Counted from the first letter of the stretch, positions 22,093-33,084 are shown. The stretch: DNA of 64,000 bases from Anodontia alba (GCA_964016985.1 OZ024837.1:42194018-42258017), one strand, 5' to 3'. Translations and numbers: made by a program. The notes: generated from the sequence alone by a model not told the origin.

Positions 22093-22576
22093 TAGCTCCA
22101 GATAAGAGGGGGTATCAGTTGAATATTTTTCTTAGTTCTCCACAAAAATATGTTGTGGGTACTCATTAGAAGTGCCCCAGTGAGGCACTTCTAATGAGTA
22201 CCCACAACATATGTTTTTGCGATTGATTGATTGTGTTGGTGTTTAATGACACACCATTCCTTGTGGGTCATTTTTCGTTGTCTCCCAGAGAAAGAGAGAA
22301 GAGATAGAAGAGATAAGGAGATGAAAGAGAGGGTCAGGGAAGAAAGAGGAACAGGAATGAAAGTGAAGAAACAGAAGAAATAAAAACATTCCCCCTCTAC
22401 CCTTACCTGCTAGAAGGATAGCAGGCCTTACCCAGCTGTAAGCCAATATCCGTTGGACACCCCGGTAACATAAGCTACACGACACCTTTGCACCACCCTA
22501 CCACCCCCTATGTTTTTGTGAAGAAATAAGAAAAATATCAATTTTTTGGTTGGAAAAAGTTCCTTATCTGGAGCTA
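22093..22576. mobile_element. MITE-D split by SINE-2
   Basis: TAGCTCCAGATAAGAGGG at the left and TTATCTGGAGCTA at the right. The dyad GTACTCATTAGAAGTGCCCC and its inverse are intact. SINE-2 sits in the right arm. Confidence 0.92.
22220..22508 (-). mobile_element. SINE-2 with 10-bp target duplication
   Basis: TATGTTTTTG at 22210-22219 and 22509-22518 flanks 289 bp. The tail side carries ATTGATTGATTGTGTTGGTG, a short simple repeat as at SINE 3' ends. The other end is CACGACACCTTTGCACC. Confidence 0.93.
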
Positions 22577-22650
22577 TGAGTAATGTAAGGAGTTAAGATG
22601 TCCCAATATTTGGTGTAAACAGGGGATCTGTCAATACCTACCGATATAGG

Positions 22651-23129
22651 TACACTATTTATCTGTCTGGTTTAGCTTGGCTGGCATTCAGAAGTCACTG
22701 ATGGTGTCAGCAATGAGATTGTATGGTACATGAAAAACAATCCCTTGTATTGCAAATGACAATATCTAGACATATTTTTTTCTAAGGGCTGTCAGGGGCT
22801 GATAATGGGTTCCATTCCCTATCCCACCAGTTATTTCTTTAAAACCAAGCAGAATACCCAAACCTCTAGAATCACCTCTCAAAAAGAGCAAGATAAATCG
22901 CTTCAAGACCTTACTTATGTGACTGATAATCACTGATGGTATTAAACTATTAGGTCCTCTGAGTTATACTGATATTACAGTGTTTTGTTTATTGGTTAGA
23001 TAATCTTTCTTTGTCTGTCTGAAATGGAATTTCTAAAAGTGCTTAGATAAACCCTGCTGATAGTGTTACAACATTTTTTTCATGTATCATATATCATCAT
23101 CCATGGTTTTATCATATTTGTATTTGTTA
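22651..23129. other. No recognised feature
   Basis: No repeat family match found. Confidence 0.5.
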
Positions 23130-23343
23130 TTAACCCTTGTCCTGTTGAATTAATTAAGAAGCCACACCCATTTCTAATTTTCAGCCAATCAGATTACTTG
23201 ATCAAGGTTGTTGATATGAATTCACATACTGTATGGCAAATAGTGCAGATCCAGATCAGTTGGCTTCTTCAGAAGCCAACTGATCTGGATCTACACTGTT
23301 TGCAAAGGCAGGGTATATCCGGGCTCAGCAGGACAAGGGTTAA
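23130..23343 (+). mobile_element. MITE-A, intact
   Basis: TTAACCCTTGTCCTGTTGAA to CAGCAGGACAAGGGTTAA, with a perfect GGCTTCTTCAGAAGCC loop. 23344-23600 holds nothing else recognisable. Confidence 0.92.
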
Positions 23344-23619
23344 AGCATTTCATTTTTCTGTTTATTGCTCTGGTGCTAAGAGTAACAACAATATTAAGTT
23401 TATTGAATTGATATTATATTTTATTATTTTTTAGCTTTTTTGTGCTCGGGGTACCCAGCTACCTTGGAAAATCAGTTTGGAATGAAAGTTAAGGTCCTTT
23501 TCAAAGAAGATCAGGTATCAACTTTTAAGAGCGTTAATTGTCAAAATTTATTTTTAAATTATAATTATCAAAAATGTGCAAATTAAATAAAATGTATCAT
23601 GTATGAAAAAGCTTGCTCA

Positions 23620-23929
23620 TAATTGTAGACAAGAGGTATATCTACATGCACATTTTTTTACTTATTTCTGCAAGAAAACATATGTTGTGGTACTAATTAG
23701 AAGCTCCTCTGTCAGGCATTTTTAACCCTTGTCATGCTGAACCCTGCCTTTCAAACAGTGTAGATCCAGATCAGTTCAACTGATCTGGATCTGCACTGTT
23801 TGTCATTAAGTATGTGAATTTATAGCAATATCAGGATCAAGCAGTCTGATTGGCTGAATATTAGAAGTGGGTGTGGCATCTTAATTTATTCAGCATGACA
23901 AGGCTTAATGACTACCCACAACATGTTTT
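23620..23929. mobile_element. MITE-D split by MITE-A and cut by MITE-C
   Basis: The left arm is TTACTTATTTCTGCAAGAAA and GTACTAATTAGAAGCTCCTC. The right arm resumes after MITE-A as ATGACTACCCACAACATG and stops at the MITE-C end. Confidence 0.7.
23722..23908 (-). mobile_element. MITE-A, shortened hairpin
   Basis: TTAACCCTTGTCATGCTGAA to CAGCATGACAAGGCTTAA. The loop is reduced to GATCAGTTCAACTGATC. The right part is repeated in the following duplication. Confidence 0.88.
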
Positions 23930-24206
23930 CATCAGGTAAACATGCCTATATAATTTGACCCCCTTAAACCCGACTTTTATATAGTAAAACTGGGGTTTAC
24001 AGGGGTATACACTATTTTTCTTATTTCTGCTTAAAAACATAGACTGTGGGTACTGGTTAGAACTGCCTCACCGAGGCGGCTCTAATGAGTACCCACAATC
24101 TATGTTTTGAGCAGAAATATGAAAAATATCAGAATTTTTATCTGAAAATTTTCAATTTTTGGTGATAAAATTTTCAATATATTTGAATAGGCTTGTTTTC
24201 GTAATG
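23930..24206 (-). mobile_element. MITE-C (duplication copy 1)
   Basis: CATCAGGTAAACATGCCTAT to GGCTTGTTTTCGTAATG. It includes the TATATAGTAAAACTGGGGTT block and the dyad around ACTGCCTCACCGAGGCGGC. Confidence 0.9.
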
Positions 24207-24409
24207 CCTGCCTTTGCAAACAGTGTAGATCCAGATCAGTTGGCTTCTGAAGAAGCCAACTGATCTGGATCTGCACTGTTTGTCATTAAGTATGTGAATT
24301 TATAGCAACATCAGGATCAAGCAGTCTGATTGGCTGAATATTAGAAGTGGGTGTGGCATCTTAATTTATTCAGCATGACAAGGCTTAATGACTACCCACA
24401 ACATGTTTT

Positions 24410-24689
24410 CATCACGTAAACATGCCTATATAATTTGGACCCCCTTAAACCCCACTTTTATATAGTAAAACTGGGGTTTACAGGGGTAGTCATTACTTTT
24501 CTTATTTCTGCTCAAAAACATAGATTGTGGGTACTCGTTAGAAGCGCCTCGCTGAGGCAGTTCTAATGACTACCCACAATCTATGTTTTGAGCAGAAATA
24601 TGAAAAATGTCGGAAATTTTTATCTGAAAATTTTCAGTTTTTTGGAGGTAAAATTTTCAATATATTTGAATAGGCGTGTTTTCGTAATG
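24410..24689 (-). mobile_element. MITE-C (duplication copy 2)
   Basis: CATCACGTAAACATGCCTAT to GGCGTGTTTTCGTAATG. The central dyad reads GAAGCGCCTCGCTGAGGC. Confidence 0.9.
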
Positions 24690-24701
24690 AGTGCAGAAAT
24701 A

Positions 24702-24992
24702 TAAGTGTCAGATAAGAGGGTGTATCCAGCTATTTTGTCCTATTTCTCCATGGAAACTATATTGTGGGTATTCATTAGATGTTTCCCAGTAATCATTAGA
24801 TGTTTCCCAGTAAGGCACTTCTAATGAATACCCACAAATCATATTTTCATGCAGAAATAAGAAAAAACATCAATAATTTTCTGTTGAAAAAGTGCCTTTT
24901 CTTGAGATATGTCCACAACATATATTTACTTGGAAAAGTAAGAAATATTAATATTTTTGGTTGAAAAAAAGAAGTATTTCAACTTGAGCTAT
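24702..24992. mobile_element. MITE-D plus a D right-end relic
   Basis: CAGATAAGAGGGTGTATCCA at the left. TTCATTAGATGTTTCCCAGTAA is partly doubled in the stem. It is followed by an extra D right end (GGTTGAAAAAAAGAAG..GAGCTATGA). Confidence 0.7.
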
Positions 24993-25273
24993 GACACCTT
25001 TAGAAATGGTCATGTCAAAACAATCTTCTTAGTCAATCACTGTTTCTTTTGGTAAACTAATTTGCATAAAGAGTTATTCAGAAAAAAAAAACACAAAAAA
25101 AACATGCACTTTGGTCAAATATTATTTTGCTTATCCATGAAAAACATCTGTTTTTGATCTCATCAGAATTGTCACAGCAGGAAAAATTTCCTCCGAGATG
25201 ATCTCAGAAAACCTATTTTTGTGAAGAAATATGAGAAATGTCAATATTTTTTGTCCAAAAATTTACAATTTGC

Positions 25274-25449
25274 AGAGCCCCAGATAAGGCATTTTCTTTT
25301 TCATCCAAAAAGTACTGATAATTTTCTTATTTCTCCATTAAAACATATGTTGTGGTACTCATTAGAAGTGCCTTATAGAGGCACTTCTAATGAGTACCCA
25401 CAATGTATGTTTTCATGGAGAAATAAGAAAATATTTTGTGTATACCCCC
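25274..25449. mobile_element. MITE-D
   Basis: AGCCCCAGATAAGGCATTTT at the left. The perfect arms are TACTCATTAGAAGTGCCT and AGGCACTTCTAATGAGTA. The right TIR is absent. Confidence 0.8.
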
Positions 25450-25639
25450 ATTTGAACTTGTCTAGAACTGCTATGAACTTGTCTAGAAATGGCAAGAATG
25501 TTTCCATGTTCCCATGATATTTTGTTCAAAACCAATTTGCAATTTTAACCTCATCTGGTATTCAGATCTGTTCAGGATCAGACTTAAGAAGACAATTTCA
25601 TCAATATGCTTTGCACTTCCCTAGAGTTTAATGACTTTC

Positions 25640-26115
25640 ATGGAGACCATAGCTCTGGGTAAGCAATATATTTTTCAACAAAACTGTACTAATATTTTTC
25701 TCATATCTCCAAGAAAACATATGTTGTAGACATAGCTCCAGATAAGGCAATTTCATTACGAAAATATGCCTATTCAAATATACTGAAAATTTCACCACCA
25801 AAAAATGAAAATTTTCAGATAAAAAATTCTGATATTTTTCAAATTTCTGCTCAAAACATAGACTGTGGGCATTTGTTAGAACTGCCTCACTTCTAATGAG
25901 TACCCACAAAATCCATGTTTTTAAGCAGAAATAAGAAAAATAATGTGTACCCCCTGTAAACCCCTGTTTTACTATATAAAAGTGGGGTTTAAGGGGGTCG
26001 ATATTATAATAGACATGTTTTCGTGATGTTGTCAATTGAAAAATATTGATATTTTTTTGCATTTCCCAAAGAAAACATGTTGTAGGTTCTCATTAGAAGG
26101 AAGTGCCCTATCTTC
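25640..26115. mobile_element. Two MITE-D pieces, the second split by MITE-C
   Basis: 25645-25733 is a D left half (TAGCTCTGGGTAAGC to CATATGTTGTAG). At 25735 a second D starts (TAGCTCCAGATAAGGCAATT), is interrupted by MITE-C, and continues as TTGAAAAATATTGATATTTT and TTCTCATTAGAAGG. Confidence 0.7.
25754..26028 (+). mobile_element. MITE-C
   Basis: CATTACGAAAATATGCCTAT to ACATGTTTTCGTGATG. The central dyad is shortened to CTGCCTCACTTC. A 144-aa minus-strand ORF crossing it comes from the repeat. Confidence 0.9.
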
Positions 26116-26474
26116 TTTAAAAAAATTAAACAAACTACCAATAGAGATGTGTTTGTTAAACACTATGCCCCCCAACTATATGCTTGTTCATACAAAATGC
26201 CGAAGTTAGAAACGGACATTACTAAAAATCCTAATCCAATATTTTTCAGAAGTTAATCAAGTGATCTACTCCTCAGTCCTAATAAGCTCACCAAGTTTCA
26301 AGGCCCTAGCTCAAAAAGTTAATGAAGATATCTTGCTCACAAGAAAAATATAATCAACAGACCAGCAGACAACCCAAAAGTAATATGCACCTTCTACTTC
26401 TTTTAACTTCTTCTGGGGCATAAAAGATTTCAAAATATTGTCTGATGCATTGGTGCTTTAATGGTTAAGGCAAA
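26116..26474. other. PRL-like scrap, otherwise none
   Basis: CTCACCAAGTTTCAAGGCCC and AATCAACAGACCAGCAGACA recall PRL core wording but form no array. Confidence 0.35.
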
Positions 26475-26765
26475 TAATCCATTGTAGTCAGGAGACCCAT
26501 AAAAGGGTAATTGGCAAACAGTGCAGACCCAGAGATCAGGGTTTTTACTGTTTGCAAATAGTTTAGCAATTTTTCCCTAGGAACATATAAATCTCGTAAC
26601 AGGACGTAGCCTAAATTGAAATTGGACTGTTCCAATATATAGTGTGTATTCAGTGTACAATAGGATAAGGTACATGTAACACAATGACTATATAAACCAA
26701 CAAAATATGCTTTTATGGAAAAATAAGAAAAATATATCTGGTTAACCATGCTTATCTGAGCTATG
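26475..26765 (+). mobile_element. MITE-B relic followed by a MITE-D right end
   Basis: CCATTGTAGTCAGGAGACCC to CAGTGTACAATAGGATAA (26475-26668) with a shortened hairpin. Then ATATGCTTTTATGGAAAAAT to GCTTATCTGAGCTATGAG, a D right end. Confidence 0.7.
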
Positions 26766-26840
26766 AGTTTGAAACAATTTCTTTAATAAGTAAACCCTTA
26801 AATTTTAAGTGCTAAGCCAAATTACAGCAGAAATCATTCT

Positions 26841-26859
26841 AATTTATTATTATTATTAC

Positions 26860-26890
<31 letters not shown>

Positions 26891-26925
26891 TTTAATTATT
26901 ATTATTATTATTATTATTATTATTT
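26841..26925. repeat. (ATT)n microsatellite
   Basis: About 28 ATT repeats with a few interruptions (ACT, TTTTTAATT). Confidence 0.95.
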
Positions 26926-26929
26926 CATA

Positions 26930-27140
26930 AGAAAATAAGACTTAGCATTTAAAAAAAATAAGACTTGGCATTTTATGTGAATTGTATGCCTAGGCAGACA
27001 ATTCACAAGAAATGCTCAGTCTTATTTTTTCTGAAAAAAAAAAAAAAAAAAAGAATGTCATCTGCTAAAAATTTTGCTTGGATGTTTAAAGATTAAGCAC
27101 TCTTTACCAAGTCTTCCCTCAAAAAAAAAAAAAAAAAAGA
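26930..27140. mobile_element. MITE-F-like inverted repeat with two A runs
   Basis: AAAATAAGACTTGGCATTTT and its inverse GAAATGCTCAGTCTTATTTT, then runs of about 19 A (27036) and 19 A (27121), separated by CATCTGCTAAAAATTTTGCT. Confidence 0.5.
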
Positions 27141-27160
27141 TGATCTGCTGCAGTTGTGTA

Positions 27161-27381
27161 TTAAGTGCTTTCACTTTTTGCATGCTGGGTAATTTTGCAT
27201 GTTGTTTTGTTGTCTGTGGATTTCTTTTTTTTAAATTAACTTTTTCAAAAAAATCTTTCAGGAATGCCATCAGAGTGTCAAACAGTTTGGATCCAGATCA
27301 GGCCCAACAAAATCTGGGTCCAAACTGTTTGCAAAGGTTATCAGCAGACGACAAAAGTCACCACAAGCGGGAAAGAGTTAA
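27161..27381 (+). mobile_element. MITE-G
   Basis: TTAAGTGCTTTCACTTTTTG, CATGCTGGGTAATTTTGCAT, the short hairpin TTTGGATCCAGATC..AATCTGGGTCCAAACTG, and the end GGGAAAGAGTTAA. Confidence 0.8.
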
Positions 27382-27717
27382 ACATTTTGTTTATCTGGAA
27401 ACCAAAGTCAATACCAAACTATGTGACAGAAGCTCTATCCACTTCTAATCCGAATATTAGAAAAAGTCTTGTCTTCTAAACAATTTTAGACGTATGGAAA
27501 TTATATCCTAACTGGACGGTCATTAAATCCACCGCTATTGGCAGAAAGATTTATCAACCCAAGCTGCTCTCGTTATTCGGGCCATGTCAAGTGAAAGAGT
27601 GCCTTCGAGAATGCACAAAATGTGCCGATTCACATCATCCTGATCATGCGCAACGTTTTTCTCATCCAGGTATTTTCTCTCTACTGAAACTTTCTATAGT
27701 AACCAATGATTCTGTTT
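27382..27717. other. No recognised feature
   Basis: Somewhat higher GC at 27540-27660, without a coding signature or repeat. Confidence 0.5.
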
Positions 27718-27786
27718 GTGGACAGTGAAGGTTCTGATCAGACTGTGCAGATGCACAGGCTGATCTGGGCCTTCACTGTCCACATA
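27718..27786. repeat. Hairpin GTGGACAGTGAAGG.../...CCTTCACTGTCCAC
   Basis: The inner part is TCTGATCAGACTGTGCA with TGCACAGGCTGATC. It is a variant of the CAGTG-GATCAG core hairpin, here without recognisable MITE ends. Confidence 0.75.
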
Positions 27787-28124
27787 TGCCCGAAGACACG
27801 TTTTCATATTGCGTGGCCCATACAGGAATAAGAAGAAAAAAATATTCTATTTGCTGAATCTAATATACAACAGTTCAATTCTGTCTTTTGGTACTCTACT
27901 TTTGAATTAGCTGACACTTAGCATGTTCAGATTAAAAACTTCAGCTGGAACACTTTGAAATATTTTTCTTATCTCAAATAATAGGCTTTGACATTTCATG
28001 CAAATAGTCTCATCAGTTTGTAATCTGCTTAACAAGTCCAGGGAGCTACTAAAAGAAAATATCCCCAGGTTGCTGGATGTATATAACCGTTCTGGTCTAT
28101 CTTTTGGTGCTGTACTATTAAATC

Positions 28125-28337
28125 AGTTCTAGAGGAGACTTTTGTCATCTGCTGATAATCTATGCAAAGAGTCTGGACCCTGATCAGGCCTGACAAAATG
28201 TCAGGTTGATCTGGATCCTGACTGTTTGACACTCTGATGGAATTCCTGAAAGATTTTTTTGAAAAAGTTATTTTTTCCTAAAAAATCCACAGGCGACAAA
28301 AAAGCATACAAAAATATTACCCAGCATGCAAAGAGTT
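28125..28337 (-). mobile_element. MITE-G, reverse orientation
   Basis: GTCATCTGCTGATAATCTAT, the hairpin GTCTGGACCCTGATCAGGCC with its inverse, and the end TTACCCAGCATGCAAAGAGT. 27790-28124 holds only MITE-F-like words (ATAGGCTTTGACATTTCATG). Confidence 0.75.
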
Positions 28338-28427
28338 CCCAGTGGGCACACAACGTTATCAACGTCGATGCGACGTGATCACGTCACATCGACATTGATA
28401 CGTCATTTTGTTGTGTGCCTGCTGGGG
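28338..28427. mobile_element. H palindrome, 90 bp, CpG-rich
   Basis: CCCAGTGGGCACACAACGTT at the left mirrors TTGTGTGCCTGCTGGGG at the right. The inside is repeated ACGT words (AACGTCGATGCGACGTGATC). It directly abuts the MITE-G end. Confidence 0.85.
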
Positions 28428-28699
28428 TTAATACTGCAGCTTTCCAGAATCAACATCACTTGGAAGTTTTTGCTTGGTATTTTATTCTAAATGAAAACTG
28501 TTTGTTATGACTGACAATAGCTTACTAGAACCATGTCTTTTCTGTTTCTCTGCTTTCTTCTCAAACATTTACACTAAAATTAAATTTACTGCATATAGGT
28601 CACAAAAGGAATGCAGTTTTCTAGGATGGCTCATTTTGTTTTGCCGAAACAATGTAATAAACGAAAGGATAAGAATATATAGGCCAAAAGTAAAATGAA

Positions 28700-29030
28700 A
28701 TATAACAAGCTCTAATTAATATTGCTTTAAATAAATTTCTGCTGAATTGTGACACAAAACCTGTGAAACAACCAAAACGATAAGAATATACAGGGAAACT
28801 ACTGAAACTAGGCAAAACAAACTGAAATGGAGGCTTTCTTTAACTCAATTTTTACTGAGTAGCCACACAAAACCAGCGAAACAACCGAAATGATAAGAAC
28901 ATATGGGGAAACTACTGAAACAAGGTGAAACGAACTGAAATGGAGACTTTCTTCAACTCAATTTCTACTGGGTAGCCACACAAGTCCAGCAAAACAACTG
29001 AAACAATGAAAATTGTCAATAAATAGCGCT
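28700..29030. repeat. 113-bp tandem repeat
   Basis: GATAAGAATATACAGGGAAA (28779) and GATAAGAACATATGGGGAAA (28892) head near-identical units. A third partial unit follows, and the sequence right of 31335 (ATATATGGGAAAACTACTGA) looks like the continuation after the inserted element. Confidence 0.75.
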
Positions 29031-29036
29031 TATTCG

Positions 29037-31335
29037 ATACCCCCTGCATAAAGCATAAAAATTTTTTCTATCAAAATTGTTTCAAAGCGCGGGCGTGAAC
29101 TTGAAAATAAAGTCAAGGTCACCAAAATCTAATAGAACTAGTTTGTTAAAACTCCAGCCACTGGTTCAAGATATAGTGTGCACATAAGCTTTTTTCTATC
29201 AAAATTTGAGTTTTAAAGTGCCGGTGTGACCTTGAAAACGAGAATCTAATCACTTCTTTCCCCAATTCCCAATGATATATCTGCGCTAGTTTGGTCCAAT
29301 TCCATCTATTGATTCATAAGATAGAGTGCACACAAGACTCACTTATTGAGTATTTATAAGGTAGTGACCTTGAAAATAAGGTCAAGATCACCAAAATCTA
29401 ATCATTTCTTTCCCCCATCCTGATGATGTATCTGTGCTAGTTTGGTCAAATTCCAGCCATTGGTTAAAGGATAGTGTGCACATAAACTTTTTACAAGGCT
29501 CATTTTTGGAGTCTTTATAATGTAGTGACCTTGAAAATGAGGTCAAGGTCACCCAATCACTTCTTTTCCATGTCCTAACAATATATTGGTGCTACTTTGT
29601 TAAAATTCCAGCCATTGGTTCAAGATATAGTGTGCACACAAGCTTTCTTCTATCAAAAGTTTAGTTTCAAAGTGCCCATATGACCTTGAAAACAAGATAA
29701 AGGTCACCAAAATCTAATCACTTCTTTCCCTAACCCCAATGATGTATCTGTGCTAATTTTGTCAAATTCCATCTATTGATTCATGAGATAGAGTGCACAT
29801 GAGACTCACATTTTGAGTATTTATAATGTAGTGACCTTGAAAATAAGGTCAAGGTCACCAAAATCTAATCACTTCTTTCCCCCATCCTGATGATGTATCT
29901 GTGCTAGTTTGGTCAAATTCAAGCCATTGGTTAAAGGATAGTGTGCACACAAATTTTTTTACAAGGCTCATTTTTGGAGTCTTTATAATGTAGTGACCTT
30001 GAAAATGAGGTCAAGGTCACAAAAATCTAATCACTTCTTTTCCATGTCCTAACAATATATTGGTGCTACTTTGTTAAAATTCCAGCCATTGGTTCAAGAT
30101 ATAGTGTGCACACAAGCTTTCTTCTATCAAAAGTTTAGTTTCAAAGTGCCCGTGTGACCTTGAAAACAAGATAAAGGTCACCAAAATCTAATCACTTCTT
30201 TCCCTAACCCCAGTGATGTATCTGTGCTAATTTTGTCAAATTCCATCTATTGATTCATGAGATAGAGTGCACATGAGACTCACATTTTGAGTATTTATAA
30301 TGTAGTGACCTTGAAAATAAGGTCAAGGTCACCAAAATCTAATCAATTCTTTCGCCCATCATTAGGATGTATCTGTGCTAGTTTGGTCAAATTCCAGCCA
30401 TTGGTTAAAGAGATAATGTGCACACAAACTTTTTACTGCATTAAAAAGACTCAATTTTTGAGTATTTATAATGTAGTGACCTTGAAAATAAGGTCAAGGT
30501 CATCAAAATCTAATCACTTCTTTCACCCATCCTTTTGATGTATCTATGCTACTTTGGTCAAATTCCAGCTATTGGTTAAAGACATAGTGTGCACACAAAC
30601 TTTTATCTGCATTAACAAGGCTCACTTTTTGAGTATTTATAATGTAATGACCTAGAAAATAAGGTCAAGGTCACCAAAATCTATTCAATTCTTTCCCTCA
30701 TCCTTAGGATGTATCCGTCCTAGTTTGGTCAAATTCCAGCCATTGGTTAATGAGATAATGTGTATTCAAACTTTTTACTGCATTAAAAAGGCTCACTTTT
30801 GGAATATTTATAATGTAATGACCTTGAAAATAAGGTCAAGGTCACCAAAATATAATCACTTCTTTCACCTATCCTTATGATGTATCTGTGCTAGTTTGGC
30901 CAAATTCCAGCCATTGGTTAAAGACATAGTTTGCACACAAACTTTTTACTGCATTTTCAAGGCTCACTTTTTGAGTATTTATAATGTAGTGACCTTGAAA
31001 ATAAGGTCAAGGTTACCAAAATCTAATCACTTCTTTCCCCCATCCTGATGATGTACCTGTGCTAGTTTGGTCAAATTCCAGCCATTGGTTAAAGAGAGTG
31101 TGCACACAAACTTTTTACTGCATTAAGAAAAAATTTTACAAAGGGCAATAACTCCAACTGAATGGCCCCTAGCCCTTACTTTCTCATATGTAGGTACACC
31201 TTATTGATATCAATGTGTCTGCAGAAATTGATGAATATCCATCGCTGCATTTTCAAGATATTAGGAAAAAAACAGACACAGGGACGGACAATGTGAAAAC
31301 AGTATATGCCCCCCCACAAAGTTTGCAGGGGGTAT
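29037..31335. mobile_element. 2.3-kb TIR element, internal array with TCAAGGTCA dyads
   Basis: TACCCCCTGCA at the left and TGCAGGGGGTA at the right form short TIRs, with TA as possible target duplication. Between are about ten units of roughly 150-180 bp with wording CAAATTCCAGCCATTGGTTA and TTTATAATGTAGTGACCTTG. Most units carry TGACCTTGA followed about 8 bp later by TCAAGGTCA (for example 29832-29857). A GGGACGGACA tract lies at 31281, as in PRL elements. It is non-coding. Confidence 0.8.
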
Positions 31336-31690
31336 AATAAAAATATATGGGAAAACTACTGAAAGGAGGCAAAATGAATATAACTAATTCTTCTATTTGT
31401 TACTTTGTTATGGCAAAACGAAATGTGCCATCCCGGAAAACTGTGTTCCTTTTGTGACCTATCTAATTTACTGCCAAAACAGTATATGCGCCCCCCCCCC
31501 CCCCCCCCCCCCCCCAACACACACACACACAAAGTTTGCAGGGGGTATAATAAAAATATATGGGAAAACTACTGAAAGGAGGCAAAATGAATATAACTAA
31601 TTCTTCTATCTGTTACTTTGTTATGGCAAAACGAAATGTGCCATCCCGGAAAACTGTGTTCCTTTTGTGACCTATCTAATTTACTGCCAA
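31294..31690. repeat. Direct duplication of about 200 bp with C25 tract
   Basis: AACAGTATATGC-C(n) then CAAAGTTTGCAGGGGGTATA and about 150 bp occur twice almost without change. The second copy holds 25 C (31491-31515) followed by (AC)n, where the first has only seven C. Confidence 0.9.
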
Positions 31691-31904
31691 AAATTAATCA
31701 AACCTATGCAATTTCTGTTTACAAAACTATCATGAAAATTATAGAAATTTTGAACTAATGTAACTTCAATGTTGAAAACTTGCCTTCAGTCTGCCTACTC
31801 TATCAATTTTTCGATAATCTGCATCTATATTAACTTTGGGGAAAAAAAACGAAAATATTCAAAATTGTTAAACCCCATGAATACAATGAAATTTTTTGTG
31901 CATA

Positions 31905-32668
31905 AATAGTTAGGACAGACCCTTGTTACATTGAATCATGACAAAAGTTTGCAAATACATCTGAGTAAAGTGCCCTGTAAAAAAAGACTTTACAAAAGAT
32001 TTTTGTTTGAAGGGTCCCTGCTGGAAATCTGGCCACTGGCCTGGGAGATGTTGTTTAAAAGATTTCTATTTTTAGCTCTGGTGGCCATCTTGTTCAGTGG
32101 AGCTGAACCATTATAGCAATTTTGGTAAGGGCGGCTAAGAGGAACATTTCTATGAAATTATTTTGTAAAGAGGCATCATAGGAACATTTCTGTGAAATGA
32201 TTTTGAAATTAAGCCACTGGCCTAGGAGGAGATGTTTTAACCCTTGTCCTGCTGAATAAATTAAGATGCCACACCCTTTTCAAATTTTCAGCCAATCAGA
32301 TTACTTGATCCAGATTGTTGATATAAATTCACATACTGAATGGCAAGCAGTGCAGATCCAGATCAGCTGGCTTCTTCAGAAGCCAACTGATCTGGATCTT
32401 CACTGTTTGCAAAGGCAGGGTATATCCGGGTTCAGCAGGACAAGGGTTAAGATTTTTCTAATTTTAGCTCTGGTGCCTTCTTGTTCAACAGAGCAGAACC
32501 ATTTGAGGGCCATGAATAAAATATATCTGTAAAGCTTGGTGGAAACTGGTCCAGTAGCTTAAGAAATGTCATTTAAAGAGACTGTTGATGATGACCAATG
32601 AATGGTGGATGACAGACACACAGTGATCAAAATAGATCATCTTGAGCCTTCAGCTCAGGTGGGCTGAA
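31905..32668 (+). mobile_element. PRL remnant split by MITE-A
   Basis: GCCACTGGCCTGGGAGATGT occurs twice (about 32033, 32214), with TTTAGCTCTGGTGGCCATCT. It ends GATGACAGACACACAGTGAT then CAGCTCAGGTGGGCTGAAAA, the family right end. Confidence 0.72.
32237..32450 (+). mobile_element. MITE-A, intact
   Basis: TTAACCCTTGTCCTGCTGAA to CAGCAGGACAAGGGTTAA, 214 bp including both TTAA. It sits inside the PRL remnant. Confidence 0.93.
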
Positions 32669-32685
32669 AATATTTCAAAAGGGTT

Positions 32686-33041
32686 CATTACGAAAACACG
32701 CCTATTCAAATATATTGAAAATTTTACCACCGAAAAATGGAAATTTTCAGATAAAAATTTTTTGATATTTTTCATATTTCTGCTCAAAACATAGATTGTG
32801 GGTACTCATTAGAACCGCCTCAGTTGTGGGTACTCATTAGAACCACCTCAGTGAGGCGGTTCTAATGAGTACCCACAATCTATGTTTTGAACCGCCTCAG
32901 TGAGGCGGTTCTAATGAGTACATACAATCTATGTTTTGAGCAGAAATAAGAAAAATAATGTATACCCCTGTAAACCCCAGTTTTACTATATAAAAGTGGG
33001 GTTTAAGGGGGTTAAAATTATACAGGCGTGTTTTCGTGATG
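32686..33041 (+). mobile_element. MITE-C with amplified central hairpin
   Basis: CATTACGAAAACACGCCTAT to GGCGTGTTTTCGTGATG. At 356 bp it is about 80 bp longer than the family because the dyad unit (GTGGGTACTCATTAGAACC and GAACCGCCTCAGTGAGGCGG) is repeated. Confidence 0.9.
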
Positions 33042-33084
33042 TGTCTGCTGAAAATTTGCCTTGCAGCTATGTTATTTTCCATAG

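Larger units (their letters stand above)
21955..22650. mobile_element. MITE-P split by MITE-D
   Basis: The left part has GGTACAGATCCAATTCAAAT, CATCCAGCAGTTTTTAGACA and CAAATTTTAGGACAAGTATAG. The right part from 22577 has GTTAAGATGTCCCAATATTT. MITE-D with SINE-2 inside lies between. Confidence 0.65.
23753..24689. repeat. Tandem duplication of a MITE-A/D/C block
   Basis: Copy 1 is 23753-24206 and copy 2 is 24207-24689. Both contain the right part of MITE-A, the same MITE-D scrap (ACTACCCACAACATGTTTTC) and a complete MITE-C. Differences include loop length in MITE-A and scattered substitutions. Confidence 0.85.
28585..31690. mobile_element. Composite element bounded by about 75-bp inverted repeats
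   Basis: 28585-28660 (TATAGGTCACAAAAGGAATG.. TTTTGTTTTGCCGAAACAA) is the approximate reverse complement of 31383-31460 (TTGTTATGGCAAAACGAAAT.. TTCCTTTTGTGACCTATC), which recurs at 31600-31690. A 113-bp tandem repeat and the 29037-31335 element lie inside. The outer ends were not resolved. Confidence 0.65.

Noticed and set aside
25628..26062. 144-aa minus-strand ORF as a gene
   Set aside because: It lies across MITE-D and MITE-C. The same peptide wording recurs wherever MITE-C occurs, so it is a by-product of the repeat.
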